From an uncultured Eubacteriales bacterium (GTDB lineage: Bacteria > Bacillota > Clostridia > Saccharofermentanales > Saccharofermentanaceae): 64,000 nucleotides of DNA. Below are positions 7,908-16,716 of this stretch, piece after piece (within the stretch, counting starts at the first letter, position 1; every line of letters starts with the position of its first letter). The notes under the pieces are model-generated. The model was not told the origin of the DNA. It worked only from the letters and a program-made list of their open reading frames with translations, and did no database searches. Made by a program: the position numbers and the translations under genes. The stretch lies in assembly GCA_900314745.1 (NCBI GenBank), contig OMWK01000001.1, forward strand, positions 177,070 to 241,069, in the 5' to 3' direction.

Positions 7908-10547
7908 GGCTTTCTATCTTTTGTGTTTGCTTTGTTTGTCGAACCACTCAAACTTCTTTTCGAAGTGTTGTTCTTCTACGCATACAAAACAACAAGAAGC
8001 GCCGGAATATCCATAGTTATCATGAGTCTTGCAGTAAACCTTCTTTTGCTGCCGCTGTATTCTCGAGCCGACAAGATTGAGAAGGAACAAAGGCTTAAGA
8101 AGGACAAGATGTCTGCGTGGATCAAGCGCATCAAATCGGCATTCAAAGGCGACGAGCGCATAATGATCCTTCAGGCATGGTATAAGGAGAACGACTACAG
8201 AACAACGGATCTGTTCAAGGAATCTGTATCTCTTTTTCTTCAGATTCCATTCTTCATAGCTGCATATAACTTCCTATCAAATCTCGAGCTGCTTCATGGC
8301 ATTCCACTGGGACCTATAAGTGATCTCGGAACTCCTGATAACCTTATAAGCGCAGGTGCACTTAGCATAAATCTGCTTCCTATCCTTATGACTGTAATTA
8401 ATATAATATCGGGATTGATATATTCATCAAAAGGAGACATCAAAGGCAAAGCCAGATTGATTCTGATTGCTCTGGTTTTCCTGATCCTGCTTTATAACTC
8501 ACCTGCCGGACTTGTATTCTATTGGACGTTAAACAATCTGTTCTCGCTTATTAAGAACATAGTTGTCAGAATAAAAGACAGTACCGATAACCCTTCCGTG
8601 GCAACGCGTAAATCATCCAAGATCAACAAGCAGGTCTTGATTCTTTCCTGCGCAATACTGGCTGTTACTACCGGAGCCTGGATACCGTCAGATGTGATAG
8701 CAGCCAATCCTCAGGAACTGATAAATATGTTCAGTGCGACTCCTCAGGATCCGACTGTATACCTTCTTAGCAGCACTTTGACAGCTCTGGGATTATTCCT
8801 TATATGGATCCCCTTGCTCTGCTACCTAATGCGAGATACATTGGGCAGTTTCCTGACATATGCCCTGTCTGTATTAGCCGTTAACGCTATCGTTAATTAT
8901 TTTTTGTTCAACAAAAACTTCGGACTGTTGTCTAACAAACTCGTTTACGAGAATCCCATGCTATTCAGCAGTAAAGATATATTTATCAATATTGCTGTTA
9001 ATATTCTCGCGGCAGCCATTGTTGTGATCATATGCCTCAAATTTCAAAAGTATCTTAAGTTCTTGCTGGGCATTATCCTTTTCGCTGTCATTCTGCTATC
9101 TGCCGGCAATCTCAATCTCATACGCATTTCCATGTCAAGGGAACTTTTTATCCGTACAACCTCAGCAGAAGACGTCCATGTGCCTATGTCAACAACCGGA
9201 CAGAACGTCGTCGTCATCATGGCAGACCGCTTCATGAGTGCTTACCTGCCGTTTATTTTCAACGAACGCCCGGACGTAGCGGAACAGTTTGACGGGTTTA
9301 CTTACTACCCCAACACTGTATCTTTTGGTGAATTCACTAACACCGGATCACCGGCAGTATTCGGCGGCTATGAGTATACGCCGGCAGCTATCAATATGAG
9401 ATCCGATGAACTATTGGTGGACAAACATAATGAGGCACTAATGATGATGCCGGTATTATTTGCCGAGAACGGTTGGAATGTATCAGTCGGCGACCCTGTA
9501 TATGCTAATTATCAGTGGATACCTGATCCAAGCATCTTCGACGGCTATGATGATATCAACGCATTCCAGATGGCGGGAGTTTTTAATGATAGAAGCGAGT
9601 TATTCCTGACAGCCGGCGAAGACTATGATAACCGTCTCAACAGAAATTTCTTCTGTTATGGTCTAATGAAGACTATGCCTTATCTTATTCAGCCGTTGGC
9701 TTATTCCTCAGGTTCATTCAATTGTATGGACTACTATTATTTCGAATCGGAAGATGTCGGATTTGTGGAACACTCTATGATGGCTCACACTCAGAAGGGA
9801 ATTTACGAAGCGTATTTTGCCGAATATCTTGCACTGGATGCCCTTAGTGATATAGTCGACGTCACTGATGAGAACGAGAATAGTTTCTTTATATTCTCCA
9901 ACGGTACCGCTCATAACTTCAACATACTCTCCGAGCCCGAGTATATGCCCGCGGTAACCGTGGATAATACCGAGTATGACCGATTACACGAAGACAGATT
10001 TACACTTGACGGAGTGACGCTGCATATGGACCCAATAGGACCTGCAGCAACATACGCAAATTACGAATGCTGTATGGCTACATGCATCGCGCTTGGAAGA
10101 TGGTTTGATTACTTAAGAGCTAATGATTTGTACGATAACACGAGAATAATCATAGTTGCAGACCACGGCAACATTCAGCAGGAATTTGATGATCTGATGA
10201 TTGATGGGTGGGAATTCAGTGCACAGGCAGTCAATCCGATCCTGCTCGTTAAAGATTTTGGAGGCATCGGGTTTACAGTCTCTAATGAGTTCATGACCAA
10301 TGCAGATACACCATATCTGGCAGTTGAAGGATTGATCGATAATCCGGTAAATCCGTTCACCGGCATGCCAATCACGCAAAACGATAAGTCAGAAGAACAG
10401 TTTATCTACGTCTCAAACAATTGGGATGTAATCAATAACAACGGTACCCAATTTGTAGACCCTGACGGATACTGGGTATCCGTCAGGGATAACATCTTTG
10501 ATGACTCGAACTGGCTTTTACTGGCTAATCCGCCTTACGAACAGTAA
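7905..10547 (+). CDS. YidC/Oxa1-type insertase fused to a sulfatase/LTA-synthase-like hydrolase (880 aa)
   Basis: Residues 1-225 form a YidC/Oxa1 insertase core: an N-terminal helix, a charged cytoplasmic hairpin rich in Lys, then helices including LILLYNSPAGLVFYWTLNN, the typical last YidC segment. Residues 240-425 add about six further hydrophobic helices. Residues 430-870 form an extracellular alkaline-phosphatase-superfamily domain: NVVVIMAD near 434 supplies the first metal-binding Asp, FTNTGSP near 478 the likely Thr nucleophile, and IIIVADHGN near 752 the late Asp-His metal pair. LTA synthases and sulfatases share this fold. YidC is normally 200-280 residues in Bacillota, so this is a true fusion with no internal stop. 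It could insert or modify a lipid-linked or membrane substrate; the joint function is unknown. It overlaps the convergent hydrolase gene by 13 bases. Confidence 0.85.
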   Translation: MGFLSFVFALFVEPLKLLFEVLFFYAYKTTRSAGISIVIMSLAVNLLLLPLYSRADKIEKEQRLKKDKMSAWIKRIKSAFKGDERIMILQAWYKENDYRTTDLFKESVSLFLQIPFFIAAYNFLSNLELLHGIPLGPISDLGTPDNLISAGALSINLLPILMTVINIISGLIYSSKGDIKGKARLILIALVFLILLYNSPAGLVFYWTLNNLFSLIKNIVVRIKDSTDNPSVATRKSSKINKQVLILSCAILAVTTGAWIPSDVIAANPQELINMFSATPQDPTVYLLSSTLTALGLFLIWIPLLCYLMRDTLGSFLTYALSVLAVNAIVNYFLFNKNFGLLSNKLVYENPMLFSSKDIFINIAVNILAAAIVVIICLKFQKYLKFLLGIILFAVILLSAGNLNLIRISMSRELFIRTTSAEDVHVPMSTTGQNVVVIMADRFMSAYLPFIFNERPDVAEQFDGFTYYPNTVSFGEFTNTGSPAVFGGYEYTPAAINMRSDELLVDKHNEALMMMPVLFAENGWNVSVGDPVYANYQWIPDPSIFDGYDDINAFQMAGVFNDRSELFLTAGEDYDNRLNRNFFCYGLMKTMPYLIQPLAYSSGSFNCMDYYYFESEDVGFVEHSMMAHTQKGIYEAYFAEYLALDALSDIVDVTDENENSFFIFSNGTAHNFNILSEPEYMPAVTVDNTEYDRLHEDRFTLDGVTLHMDPIGPAATYANYECCMATCIALGRWFDYLRANDLYDNTRIIIVADHGNIQQEFDDLMIDGWEFSAQAVNPILLVKDFGGIGFTVSNEFMTNADTPYLAVEGLIDNPVNPFTGMPITQNDKSEEQFIYVSNNWDVINNNGTQFVDPDGYWVSVRDNIFDDSNWLLLANPPYEQ

Positions 10548-12718
10548 CCAATATTATCAATAATAAAGGATCCTTCGTCCGCACTTTGAGTCGTGATCGT
10601 AAGTCCCGTTACGCGTGTGAAATCAAATTCACCTGCATCCGCGAAGTCGTCCGCAGACACCCATACGGTCTGAAGCTGGGGCTTATACTCATAAATTCCG
10701 AACAGCACATCCTGCTTATAAAGCTGAACCGCGAGGGTATGGTAGATGAACACGGGGCTGCTCACACTCACAGTATTGCCGTCCGCATCCGTAAGCATAA
10801 CGGTGTAGTTCATGCCTTCACTGATATCCTCAGTATCCGTACTCGTGTCTGCGATGGCGAAGCTCATGTATCCGTCCGAGATATCGACCTCATCGAAAAG
10901 CACCTGCACCTCTAGTGCAGACTCCTCTTCCCACTCGACCGAGAGCACGTAGTTCTCGCCCTCGGCTGCAAGGCCTCTGTCGTAGGGGGAATATGTCCAT
11001 GTGGAAGCATCTTCGACACTTACTTCAACATCCCCCTCACCCGTAATGGCTATAGTGTTGTCAAAATCCGTGAGTGATACGAAGTCCGAGTCCTCATAGT
11101 TTGTGACATAGACAGTCTCAGGCAGATAGGATCTGTAGCTGTCGATGTCGTACATGAGCGAACCGTATGTGTCGTCAATTCCGAGAGTCGTATCGAGGAA
11201 GGATCTGATGTATGCCATCGCGATTATCTTCTGATCGTGCTCATCAAGGAAGTTGTTTGTGTTAAGGAAACCATATGGGCCCGTATCACCGACGTCGTAG
11301 CGGCCCCAGAGACTGTTGAACTGGCCGTGATTGGCACCGAGAATATAGACAGATGCCTTAAAACAGGGCGTTTCCCCGGAAAATGTAACATTGTTATACT
11401 GTTTCTCACCCATCATAGAGCTTACGTCCTGGTCGTTCGAACCGTGTATGAGAAGGTAGTTAACATCCTCGATCCTGACTGAGTAATCAAGAGGTCTGTA
11501 CTGGTCGACCACGGGAGCTATCGCTACGATGGATGTGATGTTGAAGTGGTAATCGAATGCAACATTACCGTCCTCGGGATAAGCATCCAGTTCATTGAAA
11601 AGGTACGCTGTAGCCACCATCTCTCCGCCTCTCGAATGACCGCCGATAGCGATCCTGTCGGGATCGATGAGGCCGCTTAACTGGTTGCCGCCTTCCTCGC
11701 TTAATCCTAAGATAGTCTTCATGTTCTCGAGAAGAAGGATGGCTCTTTTATCGTTGCCCTCATCAGTTCCGTTGATGATATTCTCATCAACAGATACGAC
11801 CACATAACCATTGCTCGCGAGATATTCACCAAGGTATTCATAACCCAAGTATGAGGGAACGTACGAATCATGATTGCCGTGAACCATAAAGAAGACCGGG
11901 CAGTTCGTCTGACCCTCGGGATACCATATCTGACCTTTGACGGGAACAGCCGAGAAGTCATAATCGTTAAACATATCCTGGAATGCGGAAAAACCGCTTC
12001 TGTCATTAACAGAATCATACATGGTAAAGTCGAGCGTATCTGTAGTTATATCATCTGACTCATCCGGGCCGTAGGAGAGAGACACTACTTCATAGCTTCC
12101 GTTCTGAAGATATGTATCGAACCCCTGAACCTGAGCCTCCTGTTCAGAAGCGAATGAGGTATAGAAATCTATCCTGCTGTCACCGAAGTTGTCTGTATGA
12201 TAGAAATAGGCATAGAAGCCGAAGTATGCTGCGCAAAGACCAATTGCTATATAAGCGAACACCTGCCTGAATCTTCGTGTTCTTATGAATCCCCAGATGA
12301 TCCTGCCTGTTATGTCAGCAGCAAGAACCAGAGCAAAGGTCATCAGCACGGCACCGGCCAAAGACTCGAACTGATTGACTATGGCGTTATTCATTCCTAC
12401 AGAAAGGAGTGCTACTATGAAATACGATCTGCACCTCTTTCCGCCTGCGAATATGAGTTTTACAACAAGACTTAAAAGCTCGGCGATTATCACCCAGAAC
12501 AGACAGGTAATGATAAACATCAGTATCCACGGATACTTGTCGTAAGTATATGAGCTTATAATCCATGTGAAGAACTGGGAAGCAAGGAGAAGCTCAAGGA
12601 TTATCGCTCCCGTTCTTCCCTTCTTCATGAATTCCCTGGCGGGCTCTGATTTACGCTTAATAAATCCGAACGGCTTCTTGATGTTTCCCCATACTTTCCT
12701 GAAGAAATTCTTTATCAT
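10535..12718 (-). CDS. Membrane-anchored alpha/beta hydrolase (727 aa)
   Basis: The N-terminal 180 residues hold about five membrane helices. They are followed by an extracytoplasmic alpha/beta hydrolase domain of the dienelactone hydrolase/cutinase type, with HGNHDSY forming the oxyanion region, AIGGHSRGG near residue 361 as the nucleophile elbow (Ser), and LLIHGSNDQD plus GANHGQ supplying the likely Asp and His. The last 200 residues are beta-rich and acidic, probably an accessory sandwich domain. AAAGGAG lies 10 bases before ATG 12718. It is co-directional with, and 16 bases downstream of, a second membrane alpha/beta hydrolase. Likely an esterase acting at the cell surface; the substrate is unknown. 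Confidence 0.85.
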   Translation of the reverse strand: MIKNFFRKVWGNIKKPFGFIKRKSEPAREFMKKGRTGAIILELLLASQFFTWIISSYTYDKYPWILMFIITCLFWVIIAELLSLVVKLIFAGGKRCRSYFIVALLSVGMNNAIVNQFESLAGAVLMTFALVLAADITGRIIWGFIRTRRFRQVFAYIAIGLCAAYFGFYAYFYHTDNFGDSRIDFYTSFASEQEAQVQGFDTYLQNGSYEVVSLSYGPDESDDITTDTLDFTMYDSVNDRSGFSAFQDMFNDYDFSAVPVKGQIWYPEGQTNCPVFFMVHGNHDSYVPSYLGYEYLGEYLASNGYVVVSVDENIINGTDEGNDKRAILLLENMKTILGLSEEGGNQLSGLIDPDRIAIGGHSRGGEMVATAYLFNELDAYPEDGNVAFDYHFNITSIVAIAPVVDQYRPLDYSVRIEDVNYLLIHGSNDQDVSSMMGEKQYNNVTFSGETPCFKASVYILGANHGQFNSLWGRYDVGDTGPYGFLNTNNFLDEHDQKIIAMAYIRSFLDTTLGIDDTYGSLMYDIDSYRSYLPETVYVTNYEDSDFVSLTDFDNTIAITGEGDVEVSVEDASTWTYSPYDRGLAAEGENYVLSVEWEEESALEVQVLFDEVDISDGYMSFAIADTSTDTEDISEGMNYTVMLTDADGNTVSVSSPVFIYHTLAVQLYKQDVLFGIYEYKPQLQTVWVSADDFADAGEFDFTRVTGLTITTQSADEGSFIIDNIGYCS

Positions 12719-12734
12719 CCATTATTCTCCTTTA

Positions 12735-14300
12735 TTAATTAACTTCCGACAGAAACCCGCGGATTATATCTGCAAACTGATCGGGATGCTGCCCCTGAGG
12801 CGAGTGACCGCATCCTTCCATGGCCGCACATTCATATCCATGACTGTCAGCAAACTCTTCCACCAGATCGTACGGACAATTCCAGTCGCAGTCGCCAGAT
12901 ATAAACAATACCGGCACCTGATAGTTGTCCTCCAATATAAAACTATTAAGTTCAGTCTCGAGCGGAGCTATCAATTCTTCAAATCTGCTGTCACCGGTCA
13001 TTGATACTATCTCAAGACAGTACCATCTAATATCATCAACACCTACGATAGGAGACGTCAATGCTGCATATGTGGAAACATCCGTCGTATCAGTCTGCGG
13101 GTGATAAGGCGCAACGAGATTTCTTAATGCCATAAGATTAGCTAATGACATATCCTCCATAAATCTGTCATAAGCCGCTTCCATCTCAGATGTGTCATCA
13201 CCGTTCTCATTCGCGATCATTAATGCATCCTGATAAGAGTAAGTCTCACCATAGTAATCAGCTTCACTGATGCACTGACCGACACCGATGTATGCACTGA
13301 CTTTCTCGGGATGTGCGAATACATATTCACTTCCGAGCATCGAACCGTAAGAGTGACCTATGATAATTACCTGATCCTGACCGAATCTGTCGCAGCAGTA
13401 ATCGACCAGCGCATCAAGGTCTGCAAGCTGCTGATCGAACGTCAATGTGGAATTATCGGGATCGACATCGGCATTCCTGTAATAAGAACGTCCGCAGCCT
13501 CTCTCATCCCATGCGACTACCGTATAGTCGTCAGTAAGATAATCCTGCCAGCAGTAATCGATAAAAGTAGTAGGTGCGCCGGGGCCGCCGTGCAAAGAGA
13601 TGATGACCGGATTATCCTCACTCTTACCGCTTATTACGATGTATTCCTCCTGGTCGTTAAGCTGAACATAGATCTGCTCGTTCACGCCGTTTCTGTAAGT
13701 GAAGTAGCGCTTGACCTGTCTGAAGCATCTGCCTGTAATAAATACATTCAATGTAATCAGAACGAAGGCAAGCACGATTATTCCGAGCCACTTTATTATG
13801 CGTACGAATATATTCCTTTTCGCCTTCTTGCCGTAAACTTCCCTTGCATGCTGTGCGTGGATTCCGATGTGCCCGATGCCTAAGATAACGGAGCCCAGTA
13901 TCATGATGATGTTGCCGCCGAAGACACCCAGAAGGTAGAACGCGATGACGGGGTAGGTCGCGAGTGCCAGAGGCATGCCGAGGAAGCCTCTGTAGAAATC
14001 CTTCATCGTCTTCTCCGACTTAAAGTACCTTACCCATGCTATGTCATAGACAACGAGGTTAAGGAACGCGAGTATCAGTACGATGCACCAGAAGTTCCAG
14101 CCGTGCGGATTGAATGAAGAGAATAGAAGCGCGCAGGGAGTTACGATAAACTGTCCGACGCGTTCGAACGCGAGAAGTACCTTATTCTCTTTAACCACAT
14201 ACTTGTCATAGTCCTTAGGCTGATTCTTTGTCCAGATAAAATTGGGCACCAAAAGCATGAGGAGCATAATCAGCCCTACATAGGAAAAACCGAGTTGCAT
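12735..14300 (-). CDS. Membrane-anchored prolyl-aminopeptidase-like alpha/beta hydrolase (521 aa)
   Basis: Five or six N-terminal membrane helices (residues 1-190) are followed by an extracytoplasmic hydrolase of the proline iminopeptidase group. The oxyanion motif HGGPG lies near residue 236, DERGCGRS follows, the nucleophile motif GHSYG is near residue 312, and the acid and base are in FISGDCDWNCP and EGCGHSP. HGGPG with GRSY is typical of S33 aminopeptidases and related esterases. AAGGAGAT precedes ATG 14300, 14 bases after the acetyltransferase gene. With the next gene it makes a pair of unrelated membrane-tethered hydrolases, which suggests an operon for processing an extracellular compound. 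Confidence 0.87.
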   Translation of the reverse strand: MQLGFSYVGLIMLLMLLVPNFIWTKNQPKDYDKYVVKENKVLLAFERVGQFIVTPCALLFSSFNPHGWNFWCIVLILAFLNLVVYDIAWVRYFKSEKTMKDFYRGFLGMPLALATYPVIAFYLLGVFGGNIIMILGSVILGIGHIGIHAQHAREVYGKKAKRNIFVRIIKWLGIIVLAFVLITLNVFITGRCFRQVKRYFTYRNGVNEQIYVQLNDQEEYIVISGKSEDNPVIISLHGGPGAPTTFIDYCWQDYLTDDYTVVAWDERGCGRSYYRNADVDPDNSTLTFDQQLADLDALVDYCCDRFGQDQVIIIGHSYGSMLGSEYVFAHPEKVSAYIGVGQCISEADYYGETYSYQDALMIANENGDDTSEMEAAYDRFMEDMSLANLMALRNLVAPYHPQTDTTDVSTYAALTSPIVGVDDIRWYCLEIVSMTGDSRFEELIAPLETELNSFILEDNYQVPVLFISGDCDWNCPYDLVEEFADSHGYECAAMEGCGHSPQGQHPDQFADIIRGFLSEVN

Positions 14301-14314
14301 TGTAATCTATCTCC

Positions 14315-14842
14315 TTATTTCTGATATGGATGAGGTATGTGATCTTCCACGATCGTACCCAGATAATCTATGAATTCGTTGAAGACATCGACATCAAACT
14401 CCTCACCAGCACAGCCGATCTCAAACTCGACGCCGTCGTAGTATGTATACCAGCCGGTCTGTCTGAAGCCGCATCTTCTGTAGAAATTTCTTCTGCGGAT
14501 GCAGTCAAGTCCGTGTGTTACGGATCCATCCGGAGCTTCGTACTCGACCACTATCATCTTGTCAAAATACTGGTTAACGAACTCCTCGATGACTGCCTTG
14601 CCGATGCCGCGGTTTCTGCTGTCGCTTCTTACCGCAAAATACGCGAGATAAACAAGATTCTTAAATTCCCTTACCACAAAAAAACCGATCGCTTCAGAGA
14701 ACTCGTATATTCCGAGGACCTCAGCCCCCGTTGCAAGAAGATCTGTGATCAGATTTCTCTCATTCTCCGGAAACGCCTCCTCGTTGATCTTCTCGAGCAC
14801 GGCAATATCCGAAGATGCCCCCGTCAACTTAATGTATTTCAT
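14315..14842 (-). CDS. GNAT family N-acetyltransferase (175 aa)
   Basis: Single-domain GNAT fold. The acetyl-CoA pyrophosphate-binding motif is SDSRNRGIGKAVIEEF near residues 77-92, with the preceding beta strand VYLAYFAV and a C-terminal beta strand GWYTYYDGVEFEIG. ATG 14842 is preferred over the upstream TTG because GGGGGAG lies six bases before it. The gene heads the run of two membrane hydrolase genes. The acceptor substrate cannot be predicted. Confidence 0.85.
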   Translation of the reverse strand: MKYIKLTGASSDIAVLEKINEEAFPENERNLITDLLATGAEVLGIYEFSEAIGFFVVREFKNLVYLAYFAVRSDSRNRGIGKAVIEEFVNQYFDKMIVVEYEAPDGSVTHGLDCIRRRNFYRRCGFRQTGWYTYYDGVEFEIGCAGEEFDVDVFNEFIDYLGTIVEDHIPHPYQK

Positions 14843-14886
14843 TATCTCCCCCAAGAACCTTACAGTTCAAAAACAGCACGTGTACA

Positions 14887-14910
14887 ACTACGTCTGTCGT
14901 ACTACGTCTG
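14887..14910. repeat. Direct repeat ACTACGTCTG upstream of the acetyltransferase gene
   Basis: Two copies of ACTACGTCTG start 14 bases apart (14887 and 14901), with further similarity past each copy. They lie just downstream, on the minus strand, of a TATATT -10-like element, in the 100-base gap between the cyclase and acetyltransferase genes. It may be a regulator site or chance. Confidence 0.3.
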
Positions 14911-14942
14911 CCGCAGTAATATAACACCCTCCGAAAAGCATG

Positions 14943-15539
14943 TCAACAGCAATCTATCAGAATGGCTCTGCACGGCGCACCGTCCGCGCCTCCGAGGTTG
15001 ATCGGAGCAGCATCCAAAAGGTATACGCCGTCCGGAACTTCGGCAAGCCTTATGCCTTCGAGAAGCACCACTTCCGCACCGAGCATGATGAGGTGCACTT
15101 CCTTCGGAGCATCCTCAGGACCTACAGTCTGTGATTCATTGCCGTAAAGCCTGATCCCGGCATCAGCGAATACTCTCGCGCCTTCTGCACTCAAGGTTGA
15201 ATTCCCTCTTATGAGGATACGCAGTGCCGCCTCTTCCGAAGCCTTGGAAGCAGTCTCAAGGATCGCTCTTGCATCCTGCTCCGTAACGATTCCCTCATGC
15301 GTTGCAACGTAGGCATATCCTACGAAGCGGTCCAATGAAACCTGATCGATGGTTCTGCCGTCATTGATGAAATGATAAGGCGCATCAACGTGAGTTCCGT
15401 TATGTGCACACATCTTAAAATCAGTAAGGTTACAGATATCACCATTGGAAATACTCATCGTTACGTTCCTCTCGGGACTCGGGTCACCGGGGAAAACAAC
15501 ACAGCCGAATACTTCCTGCGAGATGTCATATATCTTCAT
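14943..15539 (-). CDS. Cyclase family protein, arylformamidase-like (198 aa)
   Basis: Metal-dependent hydrolase of the cyclase/kynurenine formamidase family (PF04199). The defining metal-binding motif HNGTHVDAPYHF is at about residues 36-47, and the chain starts with the usual MKIYDISQ strand. C-terminal features include LRILIRGNS and the PDGVYLLDAAPINLGG stretch. AAAGGAGGG just upstream of ATG 15539 fixes the start; longer in-frame starts lack a binding site. The length is normal for the family. Possible roles are amide or lactone hydrolysis; no tryptophan catabolic genes are nearby to support a kynurenine pathway role. Confidence 0.88.
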   Translation of the reverse strand: MKIYDISQEVFGCVVFPGDPSPERNVTMSISNGDICNLTDFKMCAHNGTHVDAPYHFINDGRTIDQVSLDRFVGYAYVATHEGIVTEQDARAILETASKASEEAALRILIRGNSTLSAEGARVFADAGIRLYGNESQTVGPEDAPKEVHLIMLGAEVVLLEGIRLAEVPDGVYLLDAAPINLGGADGAPCRAILIDCC

Positions 15540-15594
15540 ATGAATCCCTCCTTTTACACATATATTCTCACAAACCGACATAGAGGTGCAAATA

Positions 15595-15610
15595 TGTCGC
15601 TTAAGCGACA
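15595..15610. promoter_or_regulatory. Perfect 16-bp palindrome TGTCGCTTAAGCGACA
   Basis: A perfect 8+8 palindrome lies in the divergent gap between the cyclase gene (minus) and the DUF4214 gene (plus), 56 bases from the cyclase start. It could be a dimeric repressor site. An imperfect copy, TGTCGCTTAAGACA, is at 44119-44132. The regulator is unknown. Confidence 0.4.
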
Positions 15611-15710
15611 AACAGCGCGCACTTTGCCTATCGAACAGCCACCGGGCGTATGGTTTCATATGTTTGCAACAAACAAACTGACAAAGAGATTACACAAGGA
15701 GAGAGATGTA

Positions 15711-16640
15711 ATGAACAGACTAGGAAAGAAGATGATCACCAGAGCAGCTGTTGCTGCGGTAGCTACTTCGCTTCTCGTAGGCGGAGCTCAGGTTTTTGCT
15801 GCAGAGAGACTCTCTGACGGTGGCACGGTTCTCGTTGAACTCGACAGCTACAACACAAAGACAAACTACACATTCGTCCCTGACGTAACCGGAGACTACA
15901 ACTTCTCCGCTTCAGAGAGTGATAACGACAGGATGTCACCTTCAGTCAGGATCTACAGAGGAAGCACACTCATCGGTGAGTTCGACGGCGAATACCTCGT
16001 CTCACTCGAAGCAGGAGTCTCCTATCAGATCCAGGCAAGAGAGACCGGTCTGAAGAGAGGTCAGGAAGGTTCTTACAGCCTTACGGTCTCAAGCATCGCA
16101 CCCGCTGTCATTCCCGAGGATGTTGCTCCCGATTACGGCATGGAAGATCTGTTCGATGACGTCATCTACGTTCCGGTTATCGAAGATACAGAAGATGATA
16201 CCGTCGTGATCAGCAATCCGACACCTGCGCCTTCAACTTTAAATGCGGTTGCAGCAACAACTACTCTTCTTCCCTCGGCTTCACCCAGGGCAATGGTTGA
16301 GGGCTTCGTCGACAGACTTTATACGACAGTCCTTAACAGACAGCCTGATGAGGCGGGTAAGACATATTGGGTAAACCAGATCCTTAACGAACAGGCTTCC
16401 GGATCCAAGATCGCAGAGGGCTTCCTTAACAGTGCTGAGTTCCTCGCGAGAAATCTCGACAACGAAGATTTTGTAGAGACACTCTACACCGTATTCTTCA
16501 ACAGAGTTCCCTCTGACGCAGAGGTCGACAACTGGGAGGACGCACTCGATAACGGTGCCACAAGAGCCGCGGTAATCGACGGTTTCGCAGCATCTGCTGA
16601 GTGGGCCAACACATGTTCCGGATTCGGAATCACCAAATAA
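15711..16640 (+). CDS. Secreted DUF4214 domain protein (309 aa)
   Basis: An N-terminal signal peptide (KK, then a hydrophobic AAVAAVATSLLVGGA core, probable cleavage after VFA near residue 31) marks it as exported. Residues 35-135 resemble a pre-peptidase-like beta domain (NYTFVPDVTGDYNFSAS). A Pro/Thr-rich linker follows and then about 110 residues of DUF4214 with the repeated helix pattern VDRLYTTVLNRQPDEAGKTYW and VETLYTVFFNRVPSDAEVDNW. DUF4214 proteins are common at the surface of anaerobic Clostridia; their role is not established. AAGGAGAG before ATG 15711 sets the start, although the frame is open further upstream. A terminator follows at 16674-16703. A second DUF4214 protein is at 28210-29247. 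Confidence 0.88.
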   Translation: MNRLGKKMITRAAVAAVATSLLVGGAQVFAAERLSDGGTVLVELDSYNTKTNYTFVPDVTGDYNFSASESDNDRMSPSVRIYRGSTLIGEFDGEYLVSLEAGVSYQIQARETGLKRGQEGSYSLTVSSIAPAVIPEDVAPDYGMEDLFDDVIYVPVIEDTEDDTVVISNPTPAPSTLNAVAATTTLLPSASPRAMVEGFVDRLYTTVLNRQPDEAGKTYWVNQILNEQASGSKIAEGFLNSAEFLARNLDNEDFVETLYTVFFNRVPSDAEVDNWEDALDNGATRAAVIDGFAASAEWANTCSGFGITK

Positions 16641-16673
16641 GTCAATTTACGGTTTTTCCTCTCATATATTGAA

Positions 16674-16703
16674 GAAGCCGTCGGTGACCCCGGCGGCTTT
16701 TTC
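16674..16703 (+). terminator. Rho-independent terminator after the DUF4214 gene
   Basis: A GAAGCCGTCGG / CCGGCGGCTTT hairpin with a short GTGACC loop, followed by a T-run (CTTTTTC), 33 bases after the stop codon. Confidence 0.85.
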
Positions 16704-16716
16704 TATGTAACTAATA

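Noticed and set aside
15611..15710. A c-di-GMP or other riboswitch in the DUF4214 leader
   Set aside because: Some GC-rich pairing is possible, but the conserved core of the GEMM class or any other class I know could not be matched.
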